A stretch of DNA of 18,479 nt, from contig RKAY01000118.1 of assembly GCA_014846205.1 (NCBI GenBank), positions 1-18,479 of the forward strand, written 5' to 3'. The notes below the pieces were generated by a model. The model did no database searches. It had not been told where the DNA came from and saw only the letters and a list, made by a program, of their open reading frames with translations. This DNA comes from Collinsella aerofaciens. GTDB lineage: Bacteria; Actinomycetota; Coriobacteriia; Coriobacteriales; Coriobacteriaceae. The position numbers were made by a program, and so were the translations under genes. The stretch's first letter is position 1; each line of letters starts with the position of its first letter. Shown here one piece after another: positions 7,454 to 14,487 of this stretch.

Positions 7454-8542
7454 ATGAAACCTCGTCACCGCGCCTATTTGCTCGCTGCAGCAGCGGGTGT
7501 CGCCGTCGGCCTTGCCGCTGCCGCCGGCATCGTTTACCGCAAGCAAATCAAGTCCGCCGCGTCGCTCAAACGTTTGACCGACTATGCAGATGGCTATGAC
7601 CTGTACGCAATCGACATCGCTTACGACTACGACCTCGACCGCATCATCGCCGCTGGTGTGCGCGACGACCAGGCCTACATCGATGCCGTAGTGGCGCAGG
7701 TGCTGCCCGGTGTGCCGGCACATGTCCAGGCGCCCCAGTTTGCCTGCAGCGCTTTTGTCGCCGTAGATGCCGAAGGCCGCGTGCGCACCGGTCGCAATTA
7801 CGACTTTAAGGACGACACCTCGGCGCTGCTGGTGCGCAATCACCCACGCGACGGCTATGCCTCCATCGGGTTTGCCGCCCTTAACAACCTGGGCGATAAC
7901 ACTCCGCTTGACTCCGTCGCCGGACGCGCCGCCGCACTCATGGGTCCGTTTGCCCAGCTCGACGGTGTTAACGAATGCGGCGTGTCCATTGCCGTACTCA
8001 CCCTGGATTCCAAGCCCTGTGACCAGGACACGCAACGCCCCGTCATCAATACCTCGCTCGCCATCCGTCTGGTGCTCGACCGTGCCGCCACCACGCAAGA
8101 AGCTGTCGACCTGCTTTCCGCCTACGACATGCACGCCATGGCAGGACGCGATTACCACTTCTTTATCAACGACGCCGCCGGTGACGCGCGCGTAGTAGAG
8201 TGGGATCCGCGCGATCCGGACCGCGCTTTCAAAGCGACTCCTGTACGCCAGGTTACGAACTTCTACGCCTGCTATGGCGACAAAGTGCTACCCAACCAAA
8301 AGAATGGCGAGCTGGGCCATGGCAAAGAGCGCGCCGTCGCAATCGCCGATGTCCTTGACGCCCATGTCGGTGCCCAAGACGAGGCAGTCGCTTGGAAGGC
8401 CCTACGCGCTGCAGCGCAAGAGCCCAATCCGGAAGACATCACCAGCAATACGCAATGGTCGGTCGTCTTTGACAATACCGAACCCGCCGCCGCTATTACG
8501 CTGCGCCGCCACTGGGGCGACGTCGACGCCTTCGCACTGTAA
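7454..8542 (+). CDS. Membrane-anchored choloylglycine hydrolase/penicillin acylase-type Ntn hydrolase
   Basis: This 362-residue member of the linear-amide C-N hydrolase family (bile salt hydrolases, penicillin V acylases, N-acyl amidases) has an N-terminal membrane segment at about 8-27 and a 70-residue spacer. The core begins at QFACSAFVAV with candidate N-terminal nucleophile Cys98. GRNYDF follows (R114, D117), then DGVNECG (N173), QVTNF (N269), KERAV (R293) and TQWSVVFD, matching in order the catalytic and oxyanion positions of the family. In typical cytosolic bile salt hydrolases the Cys is residue 2. Here maturation would need cleavage before Cys98, and the enzyme would act outside the cell. 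AGAGGAG at 7441-7447 precedes ATG 7454. A 94-base gap separates it from the ECF operon. Substrate unproven. Confidence 0.82.
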   Translation: MKPRHRAYLLAAAAGVAVGLAAAAGIVYRKQIKSAASLKRLTDYADGYDLYAIDIAYDYDLDRIIAAGVRDDQAYIDAVVAQVLPGVPAHVQAPQFACSAFVAVDAEGRVRTGRNYDFKDDTSALLVRNHPRDGYASIGFAALNNLGDNTPLDSVAGRAAALMGPFAQLDGVNECGVSIAVLTLDSKPCDQDTQRPVINTSLAIRLVLDRAATTQEAVDLLSAYDMHAMAGRDYHFFINDAAGDARVVEWDPRDPDRAFKATPVRQVTNFYACYGDKVLPNQKNGELGHGKERAVAIADVLDAHVGAQDEAVAWKALRAAAQEPNPEDITSNTQWSVVFDNTEPAAAITLRRHWGDVDAFAL

Positions 8543-8611
8543 GGAGCCAGGCCCGTCGTCCTTACGCTCGCCTGACGTTGCTTACATTTCTATACGCTTG
8601 AGCTAACACGT

Positions 8612-8644
8612 TTTACCCCCGTATCAACAGTGTGCGGGGGTAAA
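8612..8644. promoter_or_regulatory. Perfect inverted repeat upstream of the phosphofructokinase gene
   Basis: TTTACCCCCG (8612-8621) and CGGGGGTAAA (8635-8644) are exact reverse complements separated by 13 bases, 38 bases before the start codon at 8683. No T-run follows. It may be an operator, a leader hairpin, or a weak terminator of the upstream hydrolase gene. Confidence 0.45.
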
Positions 8645-8654
8645 CTTATGCGCA

Positions 8655-8663
8655 TGTTATAAC
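8655..8663 (+). promoter_or_regulatory. Possible extended -10 promoter element for the phosphofructokinase gene
   Basis: TG-T-TATAAC at 8655-8663 fits an extended -10 box, but no -35 is visible (CGGGGG lies at the expected place). The start point would fall almost on the ribosome binding site GGAAGGA (8670-8676), giving a very short leader, so the call is weak. Confidence 0.25.
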
Positions 8664-8682
8664 TTGCCCGGAAGGATTCATC

Positions 8683-9762
8683 ATGCTCAGGATCGGTCTT
8701 CTTACCAGTGGCGGCGACTGCCAGGCGCTCAACGCCACCATGCGCGGCATTGTCAAAACGCTTATGACCAATAGCGAAGAACCTATCGAGATCTATGGCT
8801 TTGAGGACGGCTACCAGGGCCTTATCTACAGCAGGTTCCGCGTCATGACGCCCGCCGATTTTAGCGGCATCCTCACCCGCGGCGGCACCATCCTGGGCAC
8901 GAGCCGCACGCCGTTCAAGCGTTTGGACATTCCCGAGGCCGACGGCGTCGAGAAGGTGCCCGCGATGGTCCACACCTATCACAAGCTACAGCTCGACTGC
9001 CTGTTTATGCTGGGCGGCAACGGCTCCACCAAGACCGCCAACCGCCTGCGCGAAGAGGGCCTCAACGTTATCGCCCTGCCCAAGACCATCGATAACGACA
9101 CCTGGGGCACCGAGATGACGTTTGGCTTTACGAGCGCCATCGACGTTGCCACCAAGTGCATCGACGACATTCACACCACCGCTTCGAGCCACGGTCGCGT
9201 GTTTGTTATCGAGATCATGGGTCACAAGGTTGGCTGGATTCCGCTGTATGCCGGCGTCGCGGGCGGTGCGGACGTCATCCTGATCCCCGAAATCCCCTAC
9301 GACATGGACAACGTCATCAAGACCATCGAGCATCGCATGGAGACCGGCAGCCGCTTTACGATCGTAGCCGTCGCCGAGGGTGCCATCTCCAAGGAGGACG
9401 CGGCGCTGTCCAAGAAGGAGTACAAGAAGAAGCTTGCCGAGCGCACGAGCCCGTCGATCGTCTACGACATCGCCAAGGAGATCGAGGCCAAGACCGGTCG
9501 CGAGACCCGCGTCGCCATCCCCGGCCACACGCAGCGCGGCGGCCAACCCGACGCCCAGGACCGCATCTTTGCGACCCAGTGCGGCGTCGAGGCAGCACTG
9601 GGATGCCTGCGCGGCGAGTTTGGCTACATGATTGCCCTGCGTGACGGCAAGATGTGCCACATGCCGCTCGAGAAGGTCGCCGGCAAGCTCAAGTATGTCG
9701 ACCCCCAGAGCGATCTGGTGCGCGAGGCCAAGGCGCTGGGCATCAGCTTCGGCGACGAATAG
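8683..9762 (+). CDS. pfkA: 6-phosphofructokinase (GGNGS/PKTIDND subtype)
   Basis: This 359-residue cytosolic enzyme phosphorylates fructose 6-phosphate, the committed step of glycolysis. Visible motifs are GGDCQALNA at 10-18 (phosphate-binding loop), GGNGS at 111-115, PKTIDND at 133-139 with catalytic base Asp137, MGHKVGWI near 179-186, and GGADVILIPEIPYD near 194-207. Relative to E. coli PfkA, Gly114 matches Gly104 (favouring ATP), while Lys134 replaces Gly124 (a feature of PPi-linked enzymes) and Asn113 replaces Asp103. This mixed signature belongs to a recognisable subfamily, so the phosphoryl donor cannot be read with certainty. The start ATG follows GGAAGGA. The last nine bases of the gene form the tip of a long palindrome. 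Confidence 0.93.
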   Translation: MLRIGLLTSGGDCQALNATMRGIVKTLMTNSEEPIEIYGFEDGYQGLIYSRFRVMTPADFSGILTRGGTILGTSRTPFKRLDIPEADGVEKVPAMVHTYHKLQLDCLFMLGGNGSTKTANRLREEGLNVIALPKTIDNDTWGTEMTFGFTSAIDVATKCIDDIHTTASSHGRVFVIEIMGHKVGWIPLYAGVAGGADVILIPEIPYDMDNVIKTIEHRMETGSRFTIVAVAEGAISKEDAALSKKEYKKKLAERTSPSIVYDIAKEIEAKTGRETRVAIPGHTQRGGQPDAQDRIFATQCGVEAALGCLRGEFGYMIALRDGKMCHMPLEKVAGKLKYVDPQSDLVREAKALGISFGDE

Positions 9763-9939
9763 CCTCGGCTGGAACCGCTCTCATCGGAGGCCCCAGGGCT
9801 TACCTCCCAAATCGTCCTCGGACATGTCAGGACCCCGCCGTGCGCTTCGCGCGGCGGGGTCCTTCCGTCCTGCGGAAAGATTTGGAAGGTAAGCCCTGGG
9901 GGTCTCCTGCGGTAACTGGGGAGGCCGAGGCTATTCGTC
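9754..9939. repeat. Long imperfect palindrome overlapping the phosphofructokinase stop codon
   Basis: GACGAATAGCCTCGGC at 9754-9769, which includes the gene's last two codons and stop, is exactly reverse-complementary to 9924-9939. An inner 23-base arm (9791-9813, starting CCCCAGGGCTTACC) matches the reverse complement of 9879-9901 with one mismatch. The bases between these blocks match less well. The whole could fold into a long cruciform or mRNA hairpin. Confidence 0.75.
9829..9865 (+). terminator. Terminator-like hairpin at the centre of the palindrome
   Basis: GGACCCCGCC and GGCGGGGTCC pair around GCGC-TTC-GCGC with a small bulge, a very stable GC-rich stem. It is followed by TTCCGTCC, a weak T-rich tail. 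It is the likely transcription end of the phosphofructokinase gene and may work in both directions. Confidence 0.6.
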
Positions 9940-9967
9940 TTCTTGCTACGGGTGCCTGGTCTGAAAT

Positions 9968-10038
9968 TAAGTTGCGGTGAAATAGTTCCCGCTTAGCCCG
10001 CAAATGGCTGAATCTAGGAACTATTCCACCGCAACTTA
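9968..10038. repeat. 71-bp palindromic repeat, copy 1
   Basis: The left arm 9968-9989 starts TAAGTTGCGGTGAAATAG. Its reverse complement is present at 10017-10038 with one mismatch in 22 bases, around a 27-base centre. A second element of exactly the same length and with the same ends lies at 11204-11274, on the other side of the XRE gene. Confidence 0.8.
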
Positions 10039-10105
10039 CTGAGTGGGGGCTCTTGGCTGCTACTTGCACTGACATTTGTCCTAAAATGGCTGGTCGTTAG
10101 GGGTT

Positions 10106-10169
10106 GCTACCGGTAGTTGCGGTAGGGTTGGGACAGATTCTAACTAGAAATGGTGGTCGCTACCGGTTG
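10106..10169 (+). promoter_or_regulatory. Repeated GCTACCGGT sites upstream of the XRE regulator gene
   Basis: GCTACCGGTAG (10106-10116, containing the palindrome CTACCGGTAG) and GCTACCGGTTG (10159-10169) are spaced 53 bases apart, about five helical turns, in the region before the start codon at 10222. They are candidate operators for autoregulation by the XRE protein. No clear -35/-10 pair was found. Confidence 0.3.
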
Positions 10170-10221
10170 TTCTCGGCATACTCGGCTCATTCGATTCGAC
10201 CATCAAACGAAAGGAACCACC

Positions 10222-11160
10222 ATGGATCTTGCGATGGCACAGCGCCTCGTCGATCGCCGCAAGGCTGCCGGGCTTTCTCAGGAGGCACTTGCTGCCCAAC
10301 TGGGTGTGAGTCGTCAGGCTGTCAGTAAATGGGAGCGCAGCGAATCCTCGCCCGATACCGATAACCTTATTGCGCTCGCCGCGCTGTATGACGTGTCGCT
10401 GGATGAGCTGCTGTATGGGGAGGCGGTGGCTAGCGCTGATGACTCACAGGCTGATGATGAGGCACGGAACAGCAACGCCGGCACCAAAGCTTCAGATAAG
10501 GCTGAAGAGGCTGAGGCTTCTACTGAGCACGCTGATTGCAGCGATAAGCCACTTGTCGATATTTCCCTCGCGCGCGGTATCCACGTCATTGATCCCAATA
10601 AAGGCGAGGAAGTCCATGTTGGTTGGAGCGGCATCCATGTGACCAACGAGCGCAAGGGCGAAGAGGTGCATGTGGGGCCGGACGGCGTGCATATCGATAC
10701 GCTTGAGGACGATGGACATAGCGTGCGTACCAATGACGACGGCACCGTCACCATCGACGGCGAGACGTTTTCCAGCTGGAAGGAAGCACACGACAAGCTC
10801 GACCATCATGGCAAGCATTTCCACACCAAGGTCGGACGTGCATGGAACAAGTTTCCCTTTCCCGCACTTGTCACTCTCGCCTATCTGGTGCTCGGCATTG
10901 TCTACGGCACATGGGGCATGGGGCTTTTCCTCGTCTTTTTGGTTCCCGTCTACTACGCGATTGGTGACTTTATCGATCGGCGCCACCTGTCTAAGCTGAT
11001 CGAGGTCATCTACCCGACAGCCGCTATCGCTTGGTTCCTCTACATGTGGCTCTGTTTGGGACAGCCCCATCCTGCATGGATCATCCTCATCACGATTCCC
11101 GTCATAAAGGCGCTCATGCGCTGGTGTCGCAAACAATGGAAGTGCCGCAAACAGGCCTAA
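10222..11160 (+). CDS. Membrane-bound XRE-family transcriptional regulator with 18-residue repeats
   Basis: In this 312-residue protein, residues 6-64 are a Cro/C1-type helix-turn-helix (GLSQEALAAQLGVSRQAVSKWE, ending in SLDELLYG). Residues 67-110 are an acidic, Ala/Ser-rich linker. Residues 119-158 contain an 18-residue period (GIHV at 119 and 137, GVHI at 155; KGEEVHVG at 127 and 145). Residues about 215-295 contain three to four hydrophobic helices, followed by a basic tail. ATG 10222 is chosen because AAGGA sits at 10211-10215 and the HTH begins right after; the in-frame ATG at 10150 would add an unrelated 24 residues. It is probably a DNA-binding protein tethered to the membrane that senses an envelope signal. 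Its target is unknown, and the ABC exporter downstream is convergent. The gene is flanked by matching 71-bp palindromes. Confidence 0.8.
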   Translation: MDLAMAQRLVDRRKAAGLSQEALAAQLGVSRQAVSKWERSESSPDTDNLIALAALYDVSLDELLYGEAVASADDSQADDEARNSNAGTKASDKAEEAEASTEHADCSDKPLVDISLARGIHVIDPNKGEEVHVGWSGIHVTNERKGEEVHVGPDGVHIDTLEDDGHSVRTNDDGTVTIDGETFSSWKEAHDKLDHHGKHFHTKVGRAWNKFPFPALVTLAYLVLGIVYGTWGMGLFLVFLVPVYYAIGDFIDRRHLSKLIEVIYPTAAIAWFLYMWLCLGQPHPAWIILITIPVIKALMRWCRKQWKCRKQA

Positions 11161-11203
11161 CACGCTCCGACCCACCAGCACCCAACCACCCCCGCCCTTC
11201 TCC

Positions 11204-11274
11204 TAAGTTGCGGTGAAATAGGGACTGTTTTGAGGCTCCAAAGCGCCAGACAGTCCGTATATCACCGCAACTTA
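11204..11274. repeat. 71-bp palindromic repeat, copy 2
   Basis: The left arm 11204-11227 begins with the same TAAGTTGCGGTGAAATAG as copy 1. The right arm 11251-11274 is its reverse complement with two mismatches in 24 bases. Inner arm bases differ from copy 1 (GGGACTG against GTTCC) but pairing is kept on both sides. Confidence 0.8.
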
Positions 11275-11325
11275 CAAACAACTGGGTCAGTTCCGGCACG
11301 GAGATTGGCATTGAGCTGACCGCGC

Positions 11326-11485
11326 GCCAAAAAAAGGGCCCATTTACTACGTTTAACTCGAGAGGGCCGACCATACCCGCCTTTTCCGAAAATTGACAAG
11401 CCCTCTACCTGCGGTTTTAATTTCATAATCTTTGTCATGGTCGAGGGTGCGGTAGCAAACGTAGTAGATAGGCCCGTTTTGTGGC
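11326..11485. repeat. 160-bp inverted-repeat element, MITE-like
   Basis: Two 49-base arms (11326-11374 and 11437-11485) match as reverse complements at 34 of 49 positions without any gap. Best blocks are GGGCC, TACTACGTTT and CGACCAT. A 62-base AT-richer core separates them. No transposase is encoded; it looks like a non-autonomous or decayed element. The surrounding 11161-11716 stretch has no gene I can support. Confidence 0.6.
11393..11421 (+). promoter_or_regulatory. Promoter-like sequence in the core of the inverted-repeat element
   Basis: TTGACA (11393-11398), 17 bases, then TTTAAT (11416-11421): a near-consensus housekeeping promoter pointing rightwards. Downstream there is no convincing gene on this strand before the convergent permease gene, so any product would be a short non-coding or antisense RNA. 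Confidence 0.4.
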
Positions 11486-11633
11486 ATACGACCCATTCAA
11501 GCCCAATCTCGAAGGCTAAAGAGAGCCTCTCATCCACGCCTGCGAGCGAAAGCCAAATAGAATGAAAGGCAAATGGAAAAGCTCATCGGCCAGTACGTTA
11601 AGATGCTGAACGACAGACATCCCCAGCAAAACG

Positions 11634-11675
11634 GGGCAAACGCCGGGCCACCTAATGGTTGCCCGGCGTTTGCCC
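11634..11675. terminator. Strong intergenic hairpin downstream of the FtsX-type permease gene
   Basis: GGGCAAACGCCGGGC (11634-11648) pairs perfectly over 15 bases with 11661-11675 around a 12-base loop that can itself close ACC/GGT. On the - strand it is followed by GTTTTGC. It is the second of two hairpins after the permease stop. Confidence 0.55.
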
Positions 11676-11677
11676 AG

Positions 11678-11718
11678 ATAAAACCTGCCAAAATAAACCT
11701 GTCCCTTTTTGGCAGGTT
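11678..11718 (-). terminator. Hairpin terminator of the permease gene, made by a dispersed repeat (copy D1)
   Basis: AACCTGCCAAAA (11682-11693) and TTTTGGCAGGTT (11707-11718) form a perfect 12-bp stem with a 13-base loop. The stem starts inside the permease stop codon, and on the - strand it ends in TTATCT. Bases 11678-11712 are identical over 35 bases, in inverse orientation, to 15244-15278. Confidence 0.65.
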
Positions 11719-14482
11719 ACTCGGCGCTCTTGAGGGCACCGACCATGTCGATCTTGTTGAGCGTTCGGTTGGTGGCGAGGTTGACGATGATCGTAAAGAC
11801 AAAGGCCAGCAGAACGGACAGCACGTAGCTCAGCGGCTCGACCTCAACGTCAAAGTACAATGACGGCATCTGCAAGATGTACGTAAAGCTCTCGGCCAGC
11901 GCACCGCCCAGCGGTACGCCCAGCGCGGCTCCGATCGCCGTAAGAATCAACGTCTCCTTGTTGACGTAATGGTGCACCTCGCCACGACGGAAGCCCAGCA
12001 CCTTGATAGTCGCCAGCTCGCGTTCGCGCTCCGAAATGTTGGTGTTAGACAACGTAAATACCACCACAAACGACAGGCACGCCGCCATAAAGGTCACAAG
12101 CACCACAACCGAATTGATAATCGTAAAGTTTGCCTCATAGTTTTCCCAATGCTCGGCGGTACTCGACAGCGTAATCCAACCATCGCTCTTAAGACGGTTG
12201 GTAAACGCAATCTGGTCGGCCGACGAGCCCTTAAGCAGCGCAAAGATGCCGTTAAGACGCGCGCTTCGGCCGAACGCGCGCTCATAGGTGCCCTGCGTCA
12301 TGTAAAGCGTGTTGCCCAGATAGTTGAGCGAGATGTCGCTGACTTTGACCTTGGCAACATTGAGCGACGAATCCTGGACCTGCGCCGTGTCACCCGGCTT
12401 GATCCCCAGCACCAGCTGAGAGCTCTTGCTCAAATACACATCCCCGTCACGCAGGGCGAGCGGTTCTTTGGACTCATCCTCCAGGAGCACGTAATCGCCC
12501 AAGTCACCCGTGCGGTCGTCGGGAATCACGATGAGCTGCACGGTCTCGCTCTTGCCGCCAAACGTAAAGGTGACGTTGTCGGTCATAATCGGCAGGGTCG
12601 AGGTCACCGTCACGTTGGAATCATTGGCCGCACTGCGCTCATCCAACGCCGCGCACGTCTGCGAAAAATCGTCGGGATTGGCGACTGCCAGCAAGTCATA
12701 GCGCGTGATATGCCCGTACTGTTTGGGCGAAAGCGCCACCGACGTGTCGCGAATGCCCATACCGCAGATCACGAGCGCCGTGCAGCCGGCGATACCGAAG
12801 ATGGTCATAAAGGCGCGCTTTTTGTAGCGGAACAGGTTACGCGCTGCCACCTTGTTCAAAAAGCCCATGCGGTGCCAGATAAAGCCGATGCGCTCGAGCA
12901 GAATACGCGAGCCGGCGCGCGGGGCCTTGGGGCGCATGAGCGAGGCTGGGGTCTCGGCCATCTCGTGGCGGCAGGCGATAATCGTGGCTCCCACCACGCC
13001 CACGGCAAACAGCGCCACCGAAACGATCGAGGACACGATGTCGTACGAAAGTAGCATCTGGGGCAGCGAGTACATGTCGTCGAACACCGTAAACAAGAAC
13101 AGCGGCAGGCCCACAAAGCCGATGATGTTGCCGAGCACGCCACCAATCAGACACGCCCACAGCGAGTAGTCCACGTATTTGGACAGGATGCGCCCGCGTG
13201 AATAGCCGAGTGCTTTGTACAGGCCAATGAGCGTGCGCTCCTCCTCGACCATGCGTGTGGCGGTGGTGAGGCTGATGAGCACGGCGACGATAAAGAAGAT
13301 AAACGGGAATACGGTGGCGATGGCCTCGATCGAGGAACTATCGCTCTCGACGCTCGAGTAGCTTGCGATATTGCCGCGGTCCTGGATGTACCAGGTGCAT
13401 TCGCCCAGGTCAGAGAGCTCGGCGCGGGCATCGGCAAACTCTTGGTCGGCGGCGGCCCGACGCTGGTCCAGGTCGACCTGAGCCTGTGCACGCTCCTCGC
13501 TGCCCTCGGCCATGCGATTGATGTTGTCCTGCTCGATCCCAAAGACCATATTCGCCTGACGCTCAGCCGCGTCCAAGCTCGCCGGTGTGTCGACCGTCAG
13601 CTCCTGGGCGCGCGCCTTCTCACGCTCCTCTCGGATCTTCTCGATATTGCCCTTGACCTCATTGATCTTTGCCGCGTAGGCATCCGAATAGGAGTTGAGG
13701 TCCTTGGCTCCCTCGACGACCACGTGGATCGCGGAATAGGACGACGATGTCGCGGCATCCTCACTCACATAGAACTTATAGTCCGCAGCCGAAGCAGCGC
13801 GAAAGGCGTTGACGGTCGAGTCGGAGCTCACGTCGGTAGGATCGAGGACCTCGGCCGTAATGGTGTAATCGCCCGCGGCAAACTGGTCCTTGGCGCTTTG
13901 GTTCGACGAGCTCGCATCATTGGCGGCAAAACTCACGGTATCGCCGATTTTCTTGCCCGAAGCCTTCAAAAAACGTGAGGTCACTGCCACTTCGCCCGAA
14001 GTCTCGGGCAGCTCGCCGCGTACTAGCACCGGCTGATCGATATTCTCCTTGGAGAGGCTCTGTACGACGACACGCTCGCGCGTCGTGCCCACGGCGGTAT
14101 AGGCGGTCTCGGTGTAGATGCCCTCGGCCGTCTCGACGCCATCGACCTCTTGGATCGCAGCAAGATCGTCATCGGTCAGACCATAGGTCGACTGCACGTT
14201 AATGTCATAAACATTCTGCTGGTCAAAGTAAGCGTCAACCGAATCGCACAGGTCCTCGCAGCCCGCCTTAAGGCCGCACATCACGCTCACGCCAAGCGCG
14301 GTGATCACGACGATAGACAAGAAGCGTTTGAGGCTGCCGCGAATCGTACGGTAGATGCCACGGCGAAACACCGTCGGCACCATATCGTTTGAGCTTTGGG
14401 CGGTGCGGTAGGTCGTAAAATCCTGCTCGCGCTCCGTGTTCTGCGCATCGCGGCGTTGGCTGTTTTGGCGGTCCTGATCCAT
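11717..14482 (-). CDS. FtsX-like ABC transporter permease
   Basis: This 921-residue integral membrane protein has the two-module FtsX/MacB_PCD architecture of lipoprotein, lipid or peptide exporters. It shows a cytosolic N-terminus (1-50), a membrane helix (about 53-73), and a large extracytosolic domain with a charged coiled-coil-like stretch (about 263-357). The first FtsX core has helices near 386-407, 440-465 and 482-503. A further helix at about 556-575 and a second external domain follow, then a C-terminal FtsX core (about 786-910, with ERERELATIKVLGFRRGEV). ATG at 14482 is used; a GTG at 14494 would add four residues and overlap the ATPase gene. Neither start has a strong ribosome binding site, so coupling to the ATPase gene five bases upstream is likely. 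Substrate unknown. Confidence 0.87.
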   Translation of the reverse strand: MDQDRQNSQRRDAQNTEREQDFTTYRTAQSSNDMVPTVFRRGIYRTIRGSLKRFLSIVVITALGVSVMCGLKAGCEDLCDSVDAYFDQQNVYDINVQSTYGLTDDDLAAIQEVDGVETAEGIYTETAYTAVGTTRERVVVQSLSKENIDQPVLVRGELPETSGEVAVTSRFLKASGKKIGDTVSFAANDASSSNQSAKDQFAAGDYTITAEVLDPTDVSSDSTVNAFRAASAADYKFYVSEDAATSSSYSAIHVVVEGAKDLNSYSDAYAAKINEVKGNIEKIREEREKARAQELTVDTPASLDAAERQANMVFGIEQDNINRMAEGSEERAQAQVDLDQRRAAADQEFADARAELSDLGECTWYIQDRGNIASYSSVESDSSSIEAIATVFPFIFFIVAVLISLTTATRMVEEERTLIGLYKALGYSRGRILSKYVDYSLWACLIGGVLGNIIGFVGLPLFLFTVFDDMYSLPQMLLSYDIVSSIVSVALFAVGVVGATIIACRHEMAETPASLMRPKAPRAGSRILLERIGFIWHRMGFLNKVAARNLFRYKKRAFMTIFGIAGCTALVICGMGIRDTSVALSPKQYGHITRYDLLAVANPDDFSQTCAALDERSAANDSNVTVTSTLPIMTDNVTFTFGGKSETVQLIVIPDDRTGDLGDYVLLEDESKEPLALRDGDVYLSKSSQLVLGIKPGDTAQVQDSSLNVAKVKVSDISLNYLGNTLYMTQGTYERAFGRSARLNGIFALLKGSSADQIAFTNRLKSDGWITLSSTAEHWENYEANFTIINSVVVLVTFMAACLSFVVVFTLSNTNISERERELATIKVLGFRRGEVHHYVNKETLILTAIGAALGVPLGGALAESFTYILQMPSLYFDVEVEPLSYVLSVLLAFVFTIIVNLATNRTLNKIDMVGALKSAE

Positions 14483-14487
14483 GGGCG

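Noticed and set aside
10150..10221. Upstream ATG for the XRE regulator
   Set aside because: Adds 24 unrelated residues; the ribosome binding site at 10211-10215 and the HTH start support 10222.
11262..11537. 91-residue - strand open frame
   Set aside because: Covers the 160-bp inverted repeat and its flanks; no ribosome binding site or motif seen; its sequence is explained by the repeat arms.
11437..11565. 42-codon open frame just after the TTGACA/TTTAAT promoter-like site
   Set aside because: No ribosome binding site; its first third is the right arm of the inverted repeat; no recognisable protein features.
11573..11863. 96-residue + strand open frame
   Set aside because: Runs through two terminator hairpins and into the antisense of the permease gene.
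11969..13054. 361-residue + strand open frame
   Set aside because: Antisense shadow of the FtsX-like permease, His/Arg-rich with no motif.
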